Source: Malania oleifera (Eukaryota > Streptophyta > Magnoliopsida > Santalales > Ximeniaceae). Taken from it: a stretch of 64,000 bases of DNA. This document shows positions 20,227-32,298 of this stretch, piece by piece; the first letter of the stretch is position 1; every line of letters begins with the position of its first letter. A program made the translations under genes and the position numbers. The stretch spans positions 11,377,764 to 11,441,763 of the forward strand of contig NC_080422.1 of the NCBI RefSeq assembly GCF_029873635.1. The letters run 5' to 3'. Under the pieces are notes generated by a model. That model did no database searches and was not told where the DNA came from. It saw only the letters and a program-made list of their open reading frames with translations.

Positions 20227-23225
20227 CTTAGTCTATACACTCACTAAACACTTTCTTGTTATACTAAGAATCTTTACCCACTTCCAAATGGACATGGCAT
20301 CTATGCTTGATATTTAAGTCAAAATGCCTAACCCACTCTTAAATATAAACATCTTAAGTTAAGCATACTTTGTCCATTGCATATAATTGAGCTTTAGAGA
20401 ATTCGTCTTGCCTTATATCATTTTACCCTAAACTCATCAATCAAAATTAAGTCATCACTCTAGGTATAAGCACCAATGATAATAAATTCCATATCTATCT
20501 TGTGCTAATAATAAGACATCCCTCTCACAATCAGAATTAGAGGCATCCGCTAAGGGAATTGTATTTTATTGATTAAATCAAAATATTCCCTTTAAACCAA
20601 AGATATAAAAATCCTCTAATTTTGGTTCATCTCATCCATAGGAAGTCTTTACCACACCACAATCATATCAAGTAGAGATTTTGTCTATTCCTTACTTTGT
20701 ATCCTTGATCATAATTATAATCATATCTAAAGGATACATACCACTGTCCAAAGAGCTGTATTCAAAATTCATACTCTCCTAGACGCTCTTTGCCCATACC
20801 TAGACATAATTACTAAGCACAAAAATATTTTGAAAAATGTCCACTCCTAATGAATACTCTTTTCAACCTAATTGAAATTTAAATTTATAAAAGTATTTAT
20901 CTAAATTCGCATTACAAGCTCTCAATCCTTCAAGTCATATCCTTTAGAGCTTTATGTACTTAGAAATGAAGTTGAATGGTTAATAAAATTGGTTTAGGTT
21001 TCAACATATATGAGGATGCAAAATTTTAAGAAACCTATGCACGATTCTTAAAGTTAATGCCATTTGAACTTGTGCCACTCACATTTTAAAGATCATAAGA
21101 AAAGAGGCAGTTATAGGCTTTATTCATTAAAGGAATATTGATTGTGACTCTTTGGTCTTTTAAAGCCTATGCATCTACCGCCAAGATATAATAACTGAAA
21201 ATCTTAAAACACTTGGCTAAAAAAACTTGAACTATAAGAGAAGGCATAAAATGATTAAGTGTATAACCCAAGAGGAGCATCCTTCTTTGATTGTTATATT
21301 AACTAAATGCTCTTATAATCATACTACGTGTTTGAATGCCTAAATGAATATTAATATTGCACTGGACTCATTCTATCCTCTGTTCTTTACTGTGCATATT
21401 CTTTGATGGATAGATTACGTTTCATAAATTGCTTATACTACTGGAATGCATGCTTAGTAGAGAATGTCTCTTGCATGGCGGATGTAGTTGATGAGAATTG
21501 CATGCTGGTAGTGGATTATAGGTTCTCGTATGCTCAAATTGAATTATTTTGAATTGATTGCTTGAATCTATCAAGTTTTGGTGCATGAAAATTTTGAAAA
21601 TGTCTGATATACAAACAGCATGCTGTCGAAATTTCGTTAGATTTTCCCATATAAAATCTTGTGTTAAAGATGATTGTGATAAAATTAATATTAAAACATT
21701 TTTGAAAGGATGAGTGAAACCAAATAGATAATTAAACTTCATACTAGCATAATCATCAACCGTTTAGAAAGGCTCAAATCCATCCCTATAGGTAGCGTAT
21801 AAATGACTTATGTGCATCACTTTCATCTATTGAAATATTGAGGCTCTTCTGAAAATCCTTGAACATTATATCCTGCGCTTAAAGTTCTATGATTTGATAT
21901 GGAATGTTCTTGGGTCATAAACATTATTGCATGCCTTAATATATATACTTTTATAATGCATCTATGATCTATAGGGACAACTATACTGATAGGGGTAAAT
22001 AGAGATGATTAATATTCAGTATAGTTTATTTTAAAGTGTCAAAATGAATAGCTTATACTACTTAGCAAAATGAAATTAATCTTTGATTAGTATAAGTAGT
22101 TATAGAATCTAAGCATGTACTCAAATTTATAAGGGGGGCATCTAAACATAAATTCCCATCTTGTTTTGCTCACCAGCAATTTTAGCTTAGATCAATTTGT
22201 TATTCATTATGGCATGTACATAATTGTGTTGACCTTATTGAATATATTAATTGAAAAGTATAATACTTAGCCACATGTTTTTTGTGTTTACCATATGATC
22301 TTGCATGTGATTGATAAATTTCTAGGATCATTATGGTTGTAGTTTTCTGGTTATATTATGAATTGTACTTAAATGCTAAAACCAGAAAAATGTTGCTTGC
22401 TTGCATGATCTTCAAATTTTTTTTCAATAAGCACCCCCAGTACATTTTGCAAATATCAAAGGGGGATATATTTATTATTATATACATATATATGTTATAA
22501 AATTGCATAATTGGTTTGGTAACTTCACTTGAAAATGCATGCAAACTAGTTAGACTGTGTTTATGCTCAAACATTCTATTTTGTATCATATGTCGTGTGT
22601 TTTAAACTCAAATCTTTCATGGTTCTTATGATATGCTTCAATTGCCATGGTTTGTGCATATTTCTGGTTTAATTCTGTTTTCATGTCATGTAAATCTTTA
22701 AATGACCAGTTGTAGAGTTTGTGTGCTTAATTGTTAAACCTATCATTGCTTTATACTCTATAAATTTGTTTGTGATATGAAATGCACAACTATCATATCT
22801 CCTGCATGATGATAGTTATATTTATGTTTTGAGAGTACTAAACTTGTTGAGTTGATTGTTGTGGATATGTTGTAAATTTAAAACTCAATCAGGTTAATTC
22901 TATAGAGGTATTTTTGGGAAAATGCTCTATTTTCAAACAGTATACTGCCAAAATTTCTAAAATTTTTCCCAATCTTATCGTATATTTAAATGATTCATAC
23001 TCAAATGCCTTGCTTATATGCTTTATATTTATAACCCTTTTTGTTGTTACCAAAAGGGGGAGAAAAGGCAAAACTAGGTACTTTGCTAAAATCTAAATTT
23101 AATTACCCACTGATAAATCATTTAATTTGAGTTTAAATTGTCTTTATGCATAAAGTTAGGGAGAACCTTTCTTTGCTGTACCCACTTTTGCATAAAGTAT
23201 TTGTCATCATCAAAAAAGGAAAGAA
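20227..23225 (+). other. long non-coding 3' region of copia element
   Basis: Three kilobases of AT-rich sequence between the gag remnant and the 3' LTR, with no RT, integrase or envelope-like frame that I can recognise. G-rich tracts at about 22131 (AAGGGGGGCATC), 22458 (AAAGGGGGATA) and 23053 (AAAAGGGGGAGAAAAGG) resemble the repeated PPT-like motifs reported upstream of the 3' LTR in SIRE-like elements. The tract directly before the LTR is AAAAAAGGAAAGAA. Confidence 0.55.
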
Positions 23226-25155
23226 TGTTGACCTGATAGGTCATACCCAATTTTGATAATGACAAATACTCTTAGTATTTGATGACTTTCGAGTTTGTGT
23301 GCAGGTATATAATTAGCAGGTCAACTAACGGTACATGATGACTCAAAGTCTAAAGACCCCGAAGACTTTTCTTGTCGTAATTTATATTATATGGGTCTCT
23401 AATAGTAATTAGGAGAAACGGTCTGTAATAATCTCTGCATGTCATGCATGTAGGTTTTGTAAGCTCAAAATGACCATAGGGGTTGAATGACCTTAGGGCA
23501 CTTTTCGGTCGACCAATGCTGGATTTTTGGGACTATCTCAAAACGGCCTCAGTAAGACCCTAATATGACTTTAGGTCCCAACACTAATGCTCATGTGTCA
23601 TACTAAATTGAGGAGTGTTAAAAATGTGCTTAATTGAATATTTCTAAGTAATCTGAAAGAGCTCGGGCGACCGAACCCCTAGAGTTCAAAACTCCTCAGG
23701 CGCCCGAACTGTTGAGAAGTCTACAATTGACTTAAGCTCTCGGGAGACCGAACATATTTGTGCATACCTTCCCCGGGCGACCGAACACACGAGTTCGGGC
23801 TACCGAACCTATGACCGGGCACCCAAAGACTTTAATTCGGGCCACCGAACTCTAACTCGAGCGACCGAACCTGTTTAAAACATTTTTATGAATGTGTCTA
23901 TTCGGGCGACGAACAAAGGTTTAGCCACCCGAACCTCGTTGGGTTAAAAAATTTTTAACTAAGGTAAATATGGGTTATCTTGGGTTAATTATGTTTAAAC
24001 ATTTTTGAACTTTTCTAATAATACCCAATAGGTCCCACACGGTTATATTTTTTACCTAGCCTATAAATATGGGTTCATTTGTGAGGATTAGGTAGGGTTA
24101 ACAAAAATCATTATCCAAAAATCCTCTCCTTTGAAAACACTCTTATTGTACAAATACTCTCAAATCTTCACTTCACTGATATATTCGGAGTTTGTAAGAG
24201 CATATTTAGAGCAATTGTGATTGCTACACTTTGTTAAAAACTCCCAATTGATTGATTGAGTGTGATATTATTTTTGGGGAGTTTAGCTTAAGTTTATCCC
24301 ACAAATTTTGATATTATAAGTCTTGTGCTGAGATAAACTAAGTGAGCTTAGGATATTTGCATTATTATTGCAAGTGTTCAATAGTTTGGATTAATGTTGT
24401 GCAAATATACATTTTCAAACTAGTATTGCGTGTATTTCATTGAGGAAAATCTTCTTGAACTAGTTTGATTATCTGATTCATATCTTTGGAATATTGATTT
24501 TTTGCTGAATTGTGCATTGCTTAGATTCCAAGACACTGCTTGTTTTGAACACTCTTGAGCATATCATATATTATACCATATTGAGTGTTGTTAGCACAAC
24601 TATTTGCATCACTAAGCTTACATAACCTACATTATTGATGTGTATGTGATTGCGCATATTGGGTGCATATCTGCTTTACATGAAAGCATAATCACTGTAC
24701 CATTTGAGTGAACATATTGTTGTATTTCCAGGCGTGGCCTGAGGGGGCAGTAATCCAGCTTGATAAGGATTGTGTAAAGGTTGGGGTTAGCCCTGTGTTA
24801 ATTGACCTGGTTTTAAAGGTTGAGGTCAGCCCTGTGATAATTAACCTGATTTGTTTAGGTGCCGCTCCACCTGTTTAAGTGAGCAATTATAGTAGTGATC
24901 CTTGTGCTTGTTAGCCAAGGCGGGGACGTAGGCATAGTTGGCCGAACCCCGATAACATTTCTTGCGCGTGCTTTTAATTTCCGCATTCTAGATTCCAGCA
25001 CATGAATGTTTATATTTTACTATTATGAATGATTGGGTTTATAATTGCATAAATAGACCCTAGGTGGTGGAATACTGCTATTGGATTCGCTAAACCTAGG
25101 AATAAATTTTTAATTTCCAATTCACCCCCCTCTTGGGAATACACCAAGGCTAACA
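23226..25155 (+). repeat. copia 3' LTR
   Basis: 1930 bp, TGTTGACCTGATAGG...AAGGCTAACA. CCGGGCGACCGAAC-type motifs recur about ten times at 23660-23930. A likely promoter is CCTATAAATATGGG at 24059. Confidence 0.88.
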
Positions 25156-25890
25156 GTTTCCTCTTGTGAAGTTCTTTCATACCATATTCCCCCATATGCC
25201 CAAGACACATATGCCACAAGACGGTTTCATTAGATTTAGTATCTACAACTGCAGCTCCACCTATAACAGTAGTTCCCTGCAGTGTGTAAATATTCTCATC
25301 TACCTTTTGCCCTTTCATCGCCGTCAGATTACCTTACCATACCTTCATGACCCCAACTTCGGACTTGTAATTGAATCCATTACAATCCAAGATGCCAAGT
25401 GAAATTAGACTCTCCCGTAACTCTGGTATGTGTCTTACATTACTTAAGGTTCTCACAGCACCATCAAAAATTTTTATTTTAACATTTCCAATGCCAATGA
25501 TCTTACAAGAAATATCATTGCCCATAAGAACTAGACCTGAATTTACAAACCTGTAAGTGCTGAACCACTCCTTATTTGGAGTCATATGGTACGAACATGT
25601 CGAGTCTAGAATCCATGAGTTCATAAGGTGATCCAACCCCAACGAAACTGAACGTACATCACCATTACTGCAAACTGAATTTTCTTCTTAAACCATATTT
25701 GTTGATTTTGAAGTCCCCTCATGCTTTTCAGCGTTTCCTTTCTTTCAATTCGGACACTCCAGTTTAACGTGCCCCTTTTTATTGCACTTATAACACCGGA
25801 TGTCCTTTCTCTTCTTAGATCAAGTACGGGATTTTTAACTCGATCCACTTTGAATTTTCCTTTCCCACACTCATAGTTACCTGACTCACT
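25156..25890 (-). pseudogene. Tork-like copia gag-protease fragment
   Basis: The minus strand encodes a zinc knuckle CYKCNKKGHVKLECP (about 25755-25800), a protease motif WILDSTCSYHM (25580-25620, with DST replacing the usual DSG), SNVRHIPELRESLISLG, and the GAG-pre-integrase block LWHMCLGHMGEYGMKELHK. The match ends abruptly at 25156 where the SIRE-like LTR begins, so that element inserted in or recombined with this one. Stops at several places; it is unrelated in subfamily to the plus-strand element next to it. Confidence 0.82.
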
Positions 25891-26635
25891 CTAAAAATGA
25901 GCAACACGAAGGCAATCCCAAGTATAGGAGTTTAGTCGTGTAATAATTAGCCCAAGGGCTAGATCGTCTCCTCAGGGAATGTAGTTTAATTTCAAGCTTT
26001 ATGTAAATCCCAAAGAAAATAAGAAAAAAAAAAATTTTACTAAACATAGTTCAGATTCGGTTTCTAGGATTTTTGAAATTTTTGTGATGAAATTGAAATG
26101 ACACAAAAACTAAACTATAAACCTAACACGCATAAAATTAATGACAAGAAACGGAAAATAGGCACAATAAGATAGCGATACCGAAAGTAAATGCGGAAAA
26201 TAATCCTACGTTTAACCATTCAGACAAGAAATAAAACCTTTGTTTGAGAATTCAGACAAATACCATAAAAAGCAAAAACTTTATCACACAACTAAGACAT
26301 TTAACCTTAAAATCACCAATCCTATAAAATGTTGCCTTGTATATGTCATTTGTTGCTTGTATATGTCGCTTCTATAAGTCATACTTCTTTACACACACTA
26401 GCAAGATTAACTAACAAGTTCAAATTGTGTGTCATTGGCTTAATTGAGACTTGGTGCCATCACAGTATCAAGACGTGCTGTGTGAACTTAGACCTTTTTC
26501 ACAGTAGGCTTGAACTAAATTTAAAATGAAACTCTGCTTTCTGAGGAGGGAAGTGTACAAAAATTAGTGACAGGAGAAATTCTATGCACAAACAAATTCT
26601 TGCTTTCCAAATCAGTCACTTCTTAATGCAAATGT
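25891..26635. other. intergenic region downstream of ankyrin gene
   Basis: No gene seen. The block at 25900-25985 (AGCCCAAGGGCTAGATCGTCTCC) resembles a dispersed plant repeat I cannot classify. CCTATAAAATGTTGCCTTG (26321-26339) recurs at 52448-52466. The 3' UTR of the ankyrin gene must lie at the right end; no clear poly(A) signal was picked out. Confidence 0.4.
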
Positions 26636-29009
26636 TCAATATGCATGACATCCTTGAAACTGCGCACTGTATACATCAGAGTTGCTAGATTGTGACTGGC
26701 TTTTGTCTCTGATGTCAGAAATAGTCTTTGCTAATTTTCCATTCCGATTTTTCCGACGCTTCATCTTCCTTAACTGGTGCTGAACCAACATAACCCCCAC
26801 ATAAACAAAAACAAATCCCACACTCCCTGCACTGACAGACAATAGAATCTCAAGTGTCCATACCGTCCCATGACTATGATGTGTGATCACCCATGCAGCT
26901 GCAACATAAGCTGTTGCCATGAATGAAACTGCCAGCCACATAACCTTATGAGAAATTATTAGCAGCCTCATCAGTGTTTTTCTTTGAAAGGGGATTATGC
27001 TGACTAAAATGATGACGATGCAGAGAGATATGAACAATGCAAGGTGGTTGCTCACTGCAAATATCTTGAAAGCTGTTGTTCTGCCCACTGTTGACCGTCC
27101 TTTCAGGGTTCCTTCCTGGTACACACCACCAGGCGGGTTTATTCCTGCACTGAAAGTAACTGTGGCAATCAAAATGGCAACTACTGTGATAGTGTTCCTG
27201 GCATTCTGTAGTGCCTCTTTGTATATCTCATGTTGTTCCTTGTGACTTCTGTAAATTTCAATGCCTTCCTGCCTGTATTTTTGGCTCAGATGCTTTATTT
27301 TATCTGAATTGGCATTGGGACCCATAGTTTCCTTTGATGAGGGCATTGGTTCAGATGGGTTTTCTGCCAGAACTACAGATTTTTGCACAGCTTTCCGGTG
27401 AGAATCCACCGATATTGAATTTGGTCCTGTGCTCAATGTGGGCAACTCACAGTTGTGTGCAGAACTCCCAGCTTCAAGAATCATTTTGAATACTCGTTCA
27501 AGTGTATCTCGAGGGCTTTCATGAGGAAATTGCTGGCAATTGATTTCTTTGGCTTCTGTTGTAACAGATGACTGTTCAATGTTCGTCTTGTATGCATCTT
27601 TCTTTAACATTTCTTTAAGGCGCTCAATTTCTGAAGTGCTTCCAGCTTGTTCAAGGATGTCCAGCGGAGTATATCCTCTATAGTTTCGATAATCCAAATC
27701 CACTAGTACTTGACTGATGATGTAGTTTGCTAACTAGAACATCATGGAAACAAGAATTGAGTTAGAAATTTTCTTTCTATACTGATTAATTAATGAAATA
27801 AGCATGGATTAATTTGTTCTTTTTCCTCCCGTATTGCCAAACTCCACCTTTAACAATCCATAATAATAGTAAAAATGAACAGAATGTAATGTTAATAATG
27901 AGCATGCATTCTCTTTATGCAAGAGAGAAGGATCCTTACATTATAATGTCCTCCAGAAAGTGCAAGATGTAAGATGGTGTTACCAAGATGGTCTGGTCGG
28001 TGAAACAGATCGGTGCTGTTGAAAAACTTTGCCAAGCATGTGAAGGCATCATATTGGTTGAGTCTGGCCATAAGGTGAAATGCTGTTTCTCCCTCTCTTG
28101 TGGAAAAATTAAAAGAGCTTGGGTTAACTGACACAAATTCCATGAGGACTGCAACTTTCCCATTCATTGCTGCCAAATGCAATGGAGCGAAACCGTTGCA
28201 GTCAAATTGCAGCTCGACATCCAATTCAAGGTTTAGAAGCATCTTTGTAATTTCCGAGTGCCCTCTGCTGCAAGCACAGTGCAATGGAGAATAACCATTC
28301 TTGTCTCTCTTCTGAGCGAGGTTCGGGCATGCTTGCAATACCTTCCCAACAATATCTGCACATCGGGCCCTCAATTATTCTCAGTGCATATTAAGATTCT
28401 GGTTGGGGAATTAAAACACATCTCAGTTTAGGTCATTAAAAAAACAGACCAATCAGAAGAGAAAATCATGGGGTAATTATCAATCAATAAAAATGGGACT
28501 GCAAACTTCCCACATGCATTAATAGGATTGCGTTTTAAGTATATTTGCAACTTACCCGTGTGCCCTCTCGATGCAGCGACATGAAGACAAGTTTGATCCA
28601 TCTCATCTTCTTCTAATCTCAGTAGCCAGGGCAGGCCTAAGAGAAGATTTACCGTGTTAACATGCCCAAAACTACATGCTATGAACAATGCACTCTGGTT
28701 TTCACTGTTCAACTTACAAGCCACCCAGGGATTTGTCTCTAACAGCAGCGTTAGGACAGTGGCATTGCCTCGACGACATGCTTCGTGCAATGGAGTCTCC
28801 AGCATCCAGTTCTCAGCCTCAACAAAATCCGGACGTAACTTGATAATTCTGGATACCAGATCAAGATGTCCAAATCTTGAAGCTAGGTGTAAAACTGTGT
28901 TCAAGGTTTTCACACCTCTGTGTTCGATAATTGTCTCATTATCTCGTACTAGGCTCATAAAAGTAGAGACGTCGTTTGTGACAATTGATTCGCAAAGCCT
29001 TGTATCCAT
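26636..29009 (-). CDS. ankyrin-repeat PGG-domain membrane protein (ITN1/ACD6-like)
   Basis: Three exons join to a 655-residue protein: 28556-29009, 27940-28355 and 26636-27733. Introns of 200 and 206 bp have GT-AG borders and phases 1 and 0. The ATG at 29009 (MDTRLCES) is preferred because upstream in-frame codons hold no ATG. About eight ankyrin repeats span residues 36-310 ([67 protein letters not shown]). A variable linker is followed by the PGG domain (residues 463-570; [18 protein letters not shown] and NPPGG at 489-493). There are about four hydrophobic segments (471-487, 515-538, 546-572, 583-607) and a basic tail. Plant relatives act at membranes in defence, cell death and salt responses; the exact role here is unknown. 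No stops or frameshifts: the only apparently intact host gene in the window. Confidence 0.93.
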
Positions 29010-29122
29010 CTTCTTCAACCAAGTGGCTGAGTTCAAGATCACCAAATGCTGGAAAGTACTGTAGAAATTGGGAATGCAGAATGATAATGGAGACTGAGCT
29101 CTATGCAGTTATCTTTGCTCCT

Positions 29123-29228
29123 TCTCCCACTTTTATAAACGAACTTTGGCAGTAGAATGGCCAACTTCCCAACATTTTCAGGGAAACATCCATCAAATTC
29201 TCAGCATCTTCTAGGAAAATCATCTGCC
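29123..29228. repeat. ankyrin promoter segment duplicated at 52494-52596
   Basis: About 100 bp including the TATA box match the second locus with only a few substitutions and small gaps. The match ends at ATCT, where the second locus jumps to sequence matching 31111. Confidence 0.88.
29131..29139 (-). promoter_or_regulatory. TATA box of ankyrin gene
   Basis: The minus strand reads GTTTATAAAAG, about 122 bp before the ATG, which leaves room for a short 5' leader. The same sequence and about 100 bp around it recur at 52494-52596 without the gene. Confidence 0.65.
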
Positions 29229-29322
29229 ATTGCCGCATCTAAATTAGCTAGGCTGACATATATTTTCGAAGTCAACGAATGGTAGTTTGAACTTTGTGGT
29301 GAATCTGTGATGGTGTATTGGA

Positions 29323-30120
29323 CAGGGCCGGCTCTGCCTTTAGGCAGTTGAGGCGCCAGCCTGGGCCCAAAATTTTTTTTAATATAATAATATAGTTTTT
29401 GGGTTCCAAAATTTTTTTTAATTAAATAATATTAACATTATTTATTATGCTCTATTCCGACTTCCCAACTAACAAATAAATGAAATTATATTTTAAAGTG
29501 TAAAATAAATACAATTTATTTATTTTTTTTCAAGACTTATTGACTTTTCAACTAACAACTTTATTATATTTTTAATTATTTATTATTCTCATCTCTCTCT
29601 CTTAGTCTCTCTCTAAAAAATTTTTTTCATCTCTCACTCTCATCTCTTGGTCTCTTTATGATTTTTGCTTTGACTCTTGTGTTCATCATCGTCGGGCCTC
29701 CGATTTTTTGTAATTTTCATCAACTCTAATTTTAATTTCAATGTTTATGTATTATTTTTCTATTATTTTTACTCTGAATTTTTTTTTTCTATTTTTTCTT
29801 AGATTTTAGAAACTTTGAGGTTAGAGCGTTGTATCCGGTAAGGATCCGATATCTCTAAAGTCTCGCTCGCCGATCGATTTGTAATAATAAGAATAATAAT
29901 CAAGTTATATTGTTTCAATCTATTATTTTTATAAATTTATTAAATTTATTTTTATTTGTTTACATAATTTGTCAATTTATAGTTTGTGTTAATTTTAAAA
30001 TTTAATTATGTTAACGAGAAAATATGAATCCAAATATGAAAAACGAAGAAAAAAAAATAGAAGAATTAGTGTAATCTCAAATTATTTACCTAGGGCCCCA
30101 TATTGTGAAGAGCTGGCCCT
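29323..30120 (+). mobile_element. non-autonomous hAT element with transposase N-terminus remnant
   Basis: Ends are CAGGGCCGGCTCT (29323) and, inverted, CAGGGCCAGCTCTTC (30120), typical hAT termini. Near the right end, MLTRKYESKYEKRRKKNRR (30008-30064) resembles the first residues of the plant TTF-zinc-finger hAT transposases; the rest of the transposase is gone. Flanks share TTGGA offset by one base, so the 8-bp duplication is not clean. The 798-bp element lies 183 bp upstream of the ankyrin TATA box. Confidence 0.7.
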
Positions 30121-31110
30121 GCTTGGACTCCATCAGTTCATTCCTCCATCTTTTCAAGGGCGGTATTTTACACAGCTGGTTTCCTTCCAGAATTTCTATA
30201 GAAAATGGCTCGACACATGTACCAGAAGGAAACTAGCAGAGAAGCTTCTTCTATAGTTCCATTTTCCAACATGAAAATTTTGACACGCTGAAGATGCAAC
30301 TGCCAATAACTTTCCTAATGCACTAGGTCGATGGATTTAGAAGCTGTAGATCATAATCTCTGATAGGGATTTTTTCCCCAAAATTTTTAACTTTTAACAA
30401 AAAAATGATGTAACAAACAACAACAAACCAAGTCTTAAGTCCCATCAGGTAGGATCTGCTCTATAAATCATTTTCTGCCAATTTATTCGACCGAAAAATT
30501 CAACACTATTAAAACCTAATTGGTAAGGATTGATATAATGGTGATCTAATAAGTTTTATGCTGGCTGTTAGCTACTTAATGCAATCCTCCTCCGAATAGT
30601 AAAAAGGTATTGCACGCACAGAAGACCAAGTTTTTAGCATCCTAGCATGTTGAGAAAATTTCGAATTGTCGTCCAGTATTCAATTTCAAATCTATCTTAT
30701 CCATTTTACTGAGTTTTGGGTTTCTCTCAATTGTCCATAGAATTGTGGATAATTTCCAAATGACAACGCGTTGCAGGATAATCACATTGAATTTTGCAGT
30801 AAAAGACTCGATCTTCAACATAGGAGCACTGAAAGCACAAGAGGCAGATGACCCTTCTAGGTATTTTCTTTCAAAAATACCAAAACCTGGAATTGAAACT
30901 TGTGGAAGCTATTCTGATTAAGTGAACTTAAGGCAAAGATGGGTTAATCTCTGAATGCAGTGCATCGTGATGGTATCCTTACTCTATTCTTTGTAACCGC
31001 TAGCCAAGGAAAAGTAATATCTCCTATAAGGTTTAGTTTAGTGTTAACACAATTAGAACAGAAAATTTATAATGTACATTGTATTAAAAAAAAATGGGGT
31101 AAAAATATTG
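30121..31110. other. intergenic sequence with SINE-like repeat
   Basis: No gene. At 30415-30600 the order ACAACAACAAACC...TCTTAAGTCCCATCAGGTAGG...TTATGCTGGCTGTTAGC...GCAATCCTCCTCC matches a dispersed repeat common in plant genomes that I remember as SINE-like. The rest shows nothing recognisable. Confidence 0.4.
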
Positions 31111-32298
31111 ATCTCCCCTACGGTTTGGCAAAAAAACATTAAACTTTCCTGAGATTTCAAAATTTTTAAGGACTTTTTTTTAGATTTCAAGAATTCTAAG
31201 GATGTCCCCTGAGATCTATGACAGGTCTCAAGAGAGATCTGTGACATTTTTGAAATCTTATCTCAGCTCAAGTTCATGTTTTTTGCCGAACCTTAGAAAA
31301 GATGAGCGTCTTTTACTTTAAAAAATATCTGGGAGCCAATAAATTTACCTAGCTCCAAAGAGAGATTTTGTATACAATGCGTTAGGATTAAGGTTTCATT
31401 TAGATCAAAGATTTTATTTATGAAATGGACCGGGTTTGGTTGTGTAGTTCAACTTGTGTATCGAGCCTTTAATTAAAAAAAAAATCAATTTATTTGATTT
31501 GGTCTTACTTGCTAAAGAAGCTTGGATATCCTTGGGCGAAGCTTCTTATATCTATTTACTTCCTGGGCTCATCAGCTTTACTTGGGAAGAAATAAGGGTC
31601 ATTTTAATTATGGAAAATATTTTTTTTTATTTTATATTTTTTAATTATGAAATAAGGGTCATTTTAATTAGGTTTTTTTTAATGGATACTTATTTTATTT
31701 AATATTTTTTATTTTTTATTTGCTTTTTGAGTGTGATTAAATCTCATATTTAAAAAAATAACAACTTGAATAATATTAGGAAAAATAGTGAATTGGCTCG
31801 ATCAAAGGTCAACCAATTAATATAAATTTGAATTTTTTTTATCTATTTAGCATTCATATTTTATACACAAGAGAACTAAAATTCAACTTTATAATTTTAA
31901 TTTATAAAGTATGAATATTGAAATTTCAATTTATGTTTTTTTTAACACTATGTTTAATAGGTTATTTGAATTTTAAAATATTGAATTATGTTTTCTGAAA
32001 ATTGCATCAAGCAAAAACTTGAAGTATCAAATTATTAGGTTTTTTTAATGGTTTACTTATGTTTTAATTTTTTTTCGTATATCTATTTTTAAGAAACTCA
32101 ATATAATAATATTATTATTTTGTCATGTTGATGTCAATTGATCGTCTCAGAACGATTGGACCGACTAAACCATTTAATTTAAGAATTAGTTAGGTTTTTG
32201 ATTTACTTATTCAATTTTCAAAACATTATAACTGATTTTTCTTTTAATTTATTTACTAAAATTGATGTAATTTTAAAAATATCCTTCTATAAAGGATA
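31111..32298. repeat. segmental duplication, copy A (partner 52593-53781)
   Basis: About 1.19 kb starting CTCCCCTACGGTTTGGCAAA matches the second locus at roughly nine bases in ten by eye, with small indels in homopolymers. The match is cut by the chromovirus LTR at 53782 in the other copy. Confidence 0.88.

Larger units (their letters stand above)
17001..25155 (+). mobile_element. gutted SIRE-like Ty1/copia element
   Basis: Only the last 21 bases of the 5' LTR remain (17001-17021), followed by the PBS (TGGTATCAGAGC, 17024-17035), a rearranged gag (17077-18213), a 3-kb non-coding 3' region (20222-23225) and a full 3' LTR (23226-25155). The 21-bp remnant is identical to the end of the 3' LTR. 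Protease, integrase, RT and RNase H are missing. A solo LTR of the same family sits inside at 18295-20221. Long LTRs, a gag with acidic coiled-coil tail and a long 3' spacer with G-rich tracts suggest the SIRE/Maximus lineage (inference). Confidence 0.75.

Noticed and set aside
28654..29064. 136-codon plus-strand frame
   Set aside because: Antisense to the first exon of the ankyrin gene, whose splice sites and repeats support the minus strand.
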